Shown piece by piece: positions 61,492 to 64,000 of a DNA stretch of 64,000 nucleotides; position 1 is the first letter of the stretch; each line of letters opens with the position of its first letter. Source of the DNA: Periplaneta americana. Taxonomy: Eukaryota > Arthropoda > Insecta > Blattodea > Blattidae. The notes below the pieces were generated by a model, which was given only the letters and a program-made list of their open reading frames with translations, had not been told where the DNA came from and did no database searches. Both the position numbers and the translations under genes were made by a program. The stretch is taken from the NCBI RefSeq assembly GCF_040183065.1, contig NC_091120.1, positions 183,422,396 through 183,486,395 on the forward strand, read 5' to 3'.

Positions 61492-62591
61492 CAAGGACAT
61501 AATTTTATTTTTACTTCAACTTTTATTGTACTTGAGTTTTTGAGTGTACTTCACTCCCACCCCTTCTACTAACCAAGTTCCAACTGTCCACACAGAACTA
61601 AGGCCACAGTACTGAGTTAGTGATTATAGTACGTTCCAGAAATATGTTCGCGTTTTCCAGTGACGAAAACTTCCAAGTTCCAATATTGAATCATATTTTC
61701 GCACAGGTACTGTCGTCCGTTTGCCTACGTCGCATCCCGATTTCCCCCACCTGCTTCTGCTCGCTCCACTGTAAAAACAAGTGGCTGTGCTGTCTTAGCT
61801 CTTTTCTGAAAACATTAATTTCTGTTAAGAATTAATTGGACGTCTACGTAATATTATGCATCTGTTTAAAATAACTTAAATAAAAGGGCCTCGTTAAGTA
61901 ATTAACTATCACGTGATTCCCCTCCTTTCTACGATTCTGCGACATAACCACTTGGACGGACAGTAGATAGCATGTCTGAGTAATTTTATCTGTGCGGCTC
62001 GGGCAGAAGTGAAGATTGAATTTACAGTACGTAAGGTACTCTTAGAGCAGGTACAGAATTATTTCAATATGAGTTACTAAGTATGAAGGACGAAACTGGT
62101 AATTGGAATTAGTTGCAATAGTCTATAGTGCGATAATAGGCACAAAAGACCTGTATCGAAATGAACGGCCACCATTTTCAAAAATGTGTTTAAATATCCA
62201 TATTATAATTATTTTTCAATTTCACTTCATTCTCTATATTGTACGCTAATGTGCTGTAGACAGTATAATATACACTGCATAATGAATACGTTCGCATGGA
62301 TAACTCAGTTCGTGAGTAAAAACACTTACTGTTAATACTGTACTGTATTTTGATTAAACAAAACCTAATGACAATTATCACACTCAAAATCGCGATATTT
62401 CCTACTTTACGTAAATGAACTACTTTTCTTCCCTCCTATACCTAATAAAGTTATCTGTTTGTATTTTACGCCAGTATCATCGAACTCCAGTCGTCGAAGG
62501 GGTAGCAAATGGTGTTTCCGGGTCTCAATCATTAATCCAAAGGTATAGCTAGGTTAATATTAAAAATGTTAGTAAAAATAAAATGTCCCTG
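61492..62591 (+). mobile_element. TA-flanked 1.1 kb TIR element, copy 4
   Basis: TA occurs at 61490-61491 and 62592-62593. The left end has mutated to CAAGGACATAATTTTATTTT; the right is AAAATGTCCCTG with a 3-bp deletion. The interior is collinear with copies 2 and 3. Confidence 0.85.
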
Positions 62592-62593
62592 TA

Positions 62594-63749
62594 TTATACT
62601 GTACAGTATTATATAGAAATATTAAACGAATTCGATACTTAATTTTGATAATGTATTATATTATTTTATAATATAATTTATTATATCTGAAATATATAAA
62701 AAAAATATTATTACAACCAGTTTGCCACTGAGAAATATGGAAAAGCTGTTAACTTGAATTTATTTGAAGCAAAGCGTTACTGGATTATACAATAATGTAG
62801 GCGATGTTTGGATCCTGTGTCTCAACTCTATTCTCAATTATTATCTCAGCGTATGCTCGATTACACTAACCTCTAGCGCTTGAAAGTGGAACTAAATGCC
62901 GGCGCACAGAGAAACAAAACACAGGAAAATTCGCTCAGTGTCCATTCTTTATAATCCCTATTCGCTGGTTATACCTTGATGTATGCTATTTAGTTTTACG
63001 TTCAGACATGATACAAAACATGACACATCACTCTCTACGGCATTTCCAGTGGGATTCCTTGAATTTCGGTTCGAATGTTGTGCTTGAAGTCTTGGTTCGT
63101 ATGACGTCGTTCTTGATACACTTTTTCCGTGAGTTAACCCCACAGGAAGAAATCAGTTGCTGATATATGAGTGATTGCACAGGCCAATTTATGCCGCCAA
63201 AGCGAGGAATTCGGAATACTGCACCCGGATATGACTTAATTTTTGCACAATTTGTAACTTAAATAGATGGAAGTGTAAGCCATTACGTAATACTTGAATT
63301 CTGAAGAACAGACCGGCGAGGAATCTGTTGGAACGCCGTTCTCACTCTCTTCGCACTTTCTGAACTACGTGCGGTTGTAGGGCGATGAGGAGTCTTCAGG
63401 ATGGTCTAACCCAGGGCTGGCTATTGACTTTTCGTTTAAGCGTCTTACCCGTACGGGCATATGAAAACAGGTTTGTTCCCTAATCCCTAGCGCAGGTATG
63501 CTCAAAATTGTAAAAGCTCCGATTACACGGATGATGCTGCACTGCATAACACAGACAGGGTACGGCCTGGGCTTCGCAACTACATTGCAGCACCGCCCGT
63601 GGCATCGCTCTCATACTCTTACAAATACAGATAATAAACTGAATTTGAAAAAGGAAAGAATATACACTGTAATATTCAGTTATTACATTGTGTATTATAT
63701 TTAATATAGTTATGATATTATATCATAGATAATGTTATTTTCATATTCC
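62594..63749. other. Intron 7 sequence, nothing assigned
   Basis: AT-rich to about 62760, then mixed composition. CAGGGCTGGCTATTGAC near 63411 may be a hAT-like end, but no partner was found. The expected last lipase exon is not here. Confidence 0.35.
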
Positions 63750-64000
63750 ACCATACATTACGATAGAGTGCAAAGAAACATACAATAAGGCAATATACAT
63801 AGGTAAAGACAAATCAGATAGAGGCCTGGTAAGGGTAGAATTCAAGACATTGGACGACAAAATTGCAGTCATGAGGAACAAAAACAAACTCAAAGGAGAA
63901 GACTGCTACATTGACGCCGATCTCACAAGACAGGAAAGGGAGATACAGCAAGCACTCAGAACTAGAGCGAGAGAAGAAAGAGAGAAAGGTAACATCGTGA
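63750..64000 (+). pseudogene. LINE ORF1-like fragment, runs off the window
   Basis: An open frame without a start reads AIYIGKDKSDRGLVRVEFKT, then LDDKIAVMRNKNKLKGEDCY, IDADLTRQEREIQQALRTRA and REEREKGN. This looks like the RNA-binding (RRM-like / carboxy) part of a non-LTR retrotransposon ORF1 protein: VEF.....K..V...K..LK......I..DLT..ER. It continues past 64000. It is inside intron 7 of lipase B unless that gene ends sooner. Confidence 0.6.

Overview
The window looks like intron-rich insect nuclear DNA, most likely from a cockroach (Blattodea). It is AT-rich, has spliced genes with GT-AG introns, and is crowded with LINEs, hAT, Tc1/mariner, THAP-type and Harbinger-like transposons, MITEs and tRNA-derived SINEs. 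One LINE family, with a carboxy end running WAGHVARMGES...[11 protein letters not shown] and a TAAG-repeat tail, resembles proteins I recall as very abundant in Periplaneta americana. That species guess is recollection, not a search result.

The host genes are two tandem, same-strand copies of an acid lipase / lipase-3 family gene (alpha/beta hydrolase). Lipase A contributes only its terminal exon (3233-3391). Lipase B starts at 11603 with a signal peptide. Seven phase-compatible exons can be joined (11603-11698, 19702-19906, 31458-31575, 37025-37271, 40314-40472, 57815-57899, 60526-60668), giving 351 codons with no stop. They contain the HG oxyanion motif, NARGN, the GHSMG nucleophile (Ser171) and an Asp at 345. 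The last exon, with the catalytic His, should lie beyond 64000: lipase A's terminal exon starts at exactly the place and phase where lipase B exon 7 stops. Lipase B spends over 49 kb on about 1.05 kb of coding sequence; the rest is introns filled with mobile DNA.

Layout. 1-3232: last intron of lipase A, with two LINE fragments, one inserted 15 bp before the splice acceptor site. 3392-11602: intergenic, with a 3.2 kb TIR element carrying a nested hAT relic, a short LINE copy and a second hAT relic. 11699-19701 (intron 1): two copies of a 1.1 kb TA-flanked element in head-on orientation, fold-back repeats, a LINE copy. 19907-31457 (intron 2): LINE tails, a ~100 bp tandem array split by a hAT, further hAT elements, SINEs, a MITE. 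31576-37024 (intron 3): a hAT and a Harbinger-like relic. 37272-40313 (intron 4): a TIR MITE and a SINE. 40473-57814 (intron 5): a GATAT satellite, then a five-level nest of transposons (about 41.5-52.8 kb), a mariner relic, a Harbinger-like MITE and another hAT. 57900-60525 and 60669-64000: large fold-back repeats, a fourth copy of the 1.1 kb element, and the start of a LINE ORF1.

No CRISPR array, bacterial gene or intact tRNA/rRNA gene was seen. Nearly all mobile elements are broken. The least damaged is a Tc1-type element at 46598-48153, whose transposase frame has a single internal stop. Many boundaries are set by target-site duplications read directly from the sequence; family names come from remembered motifs and are less certain.
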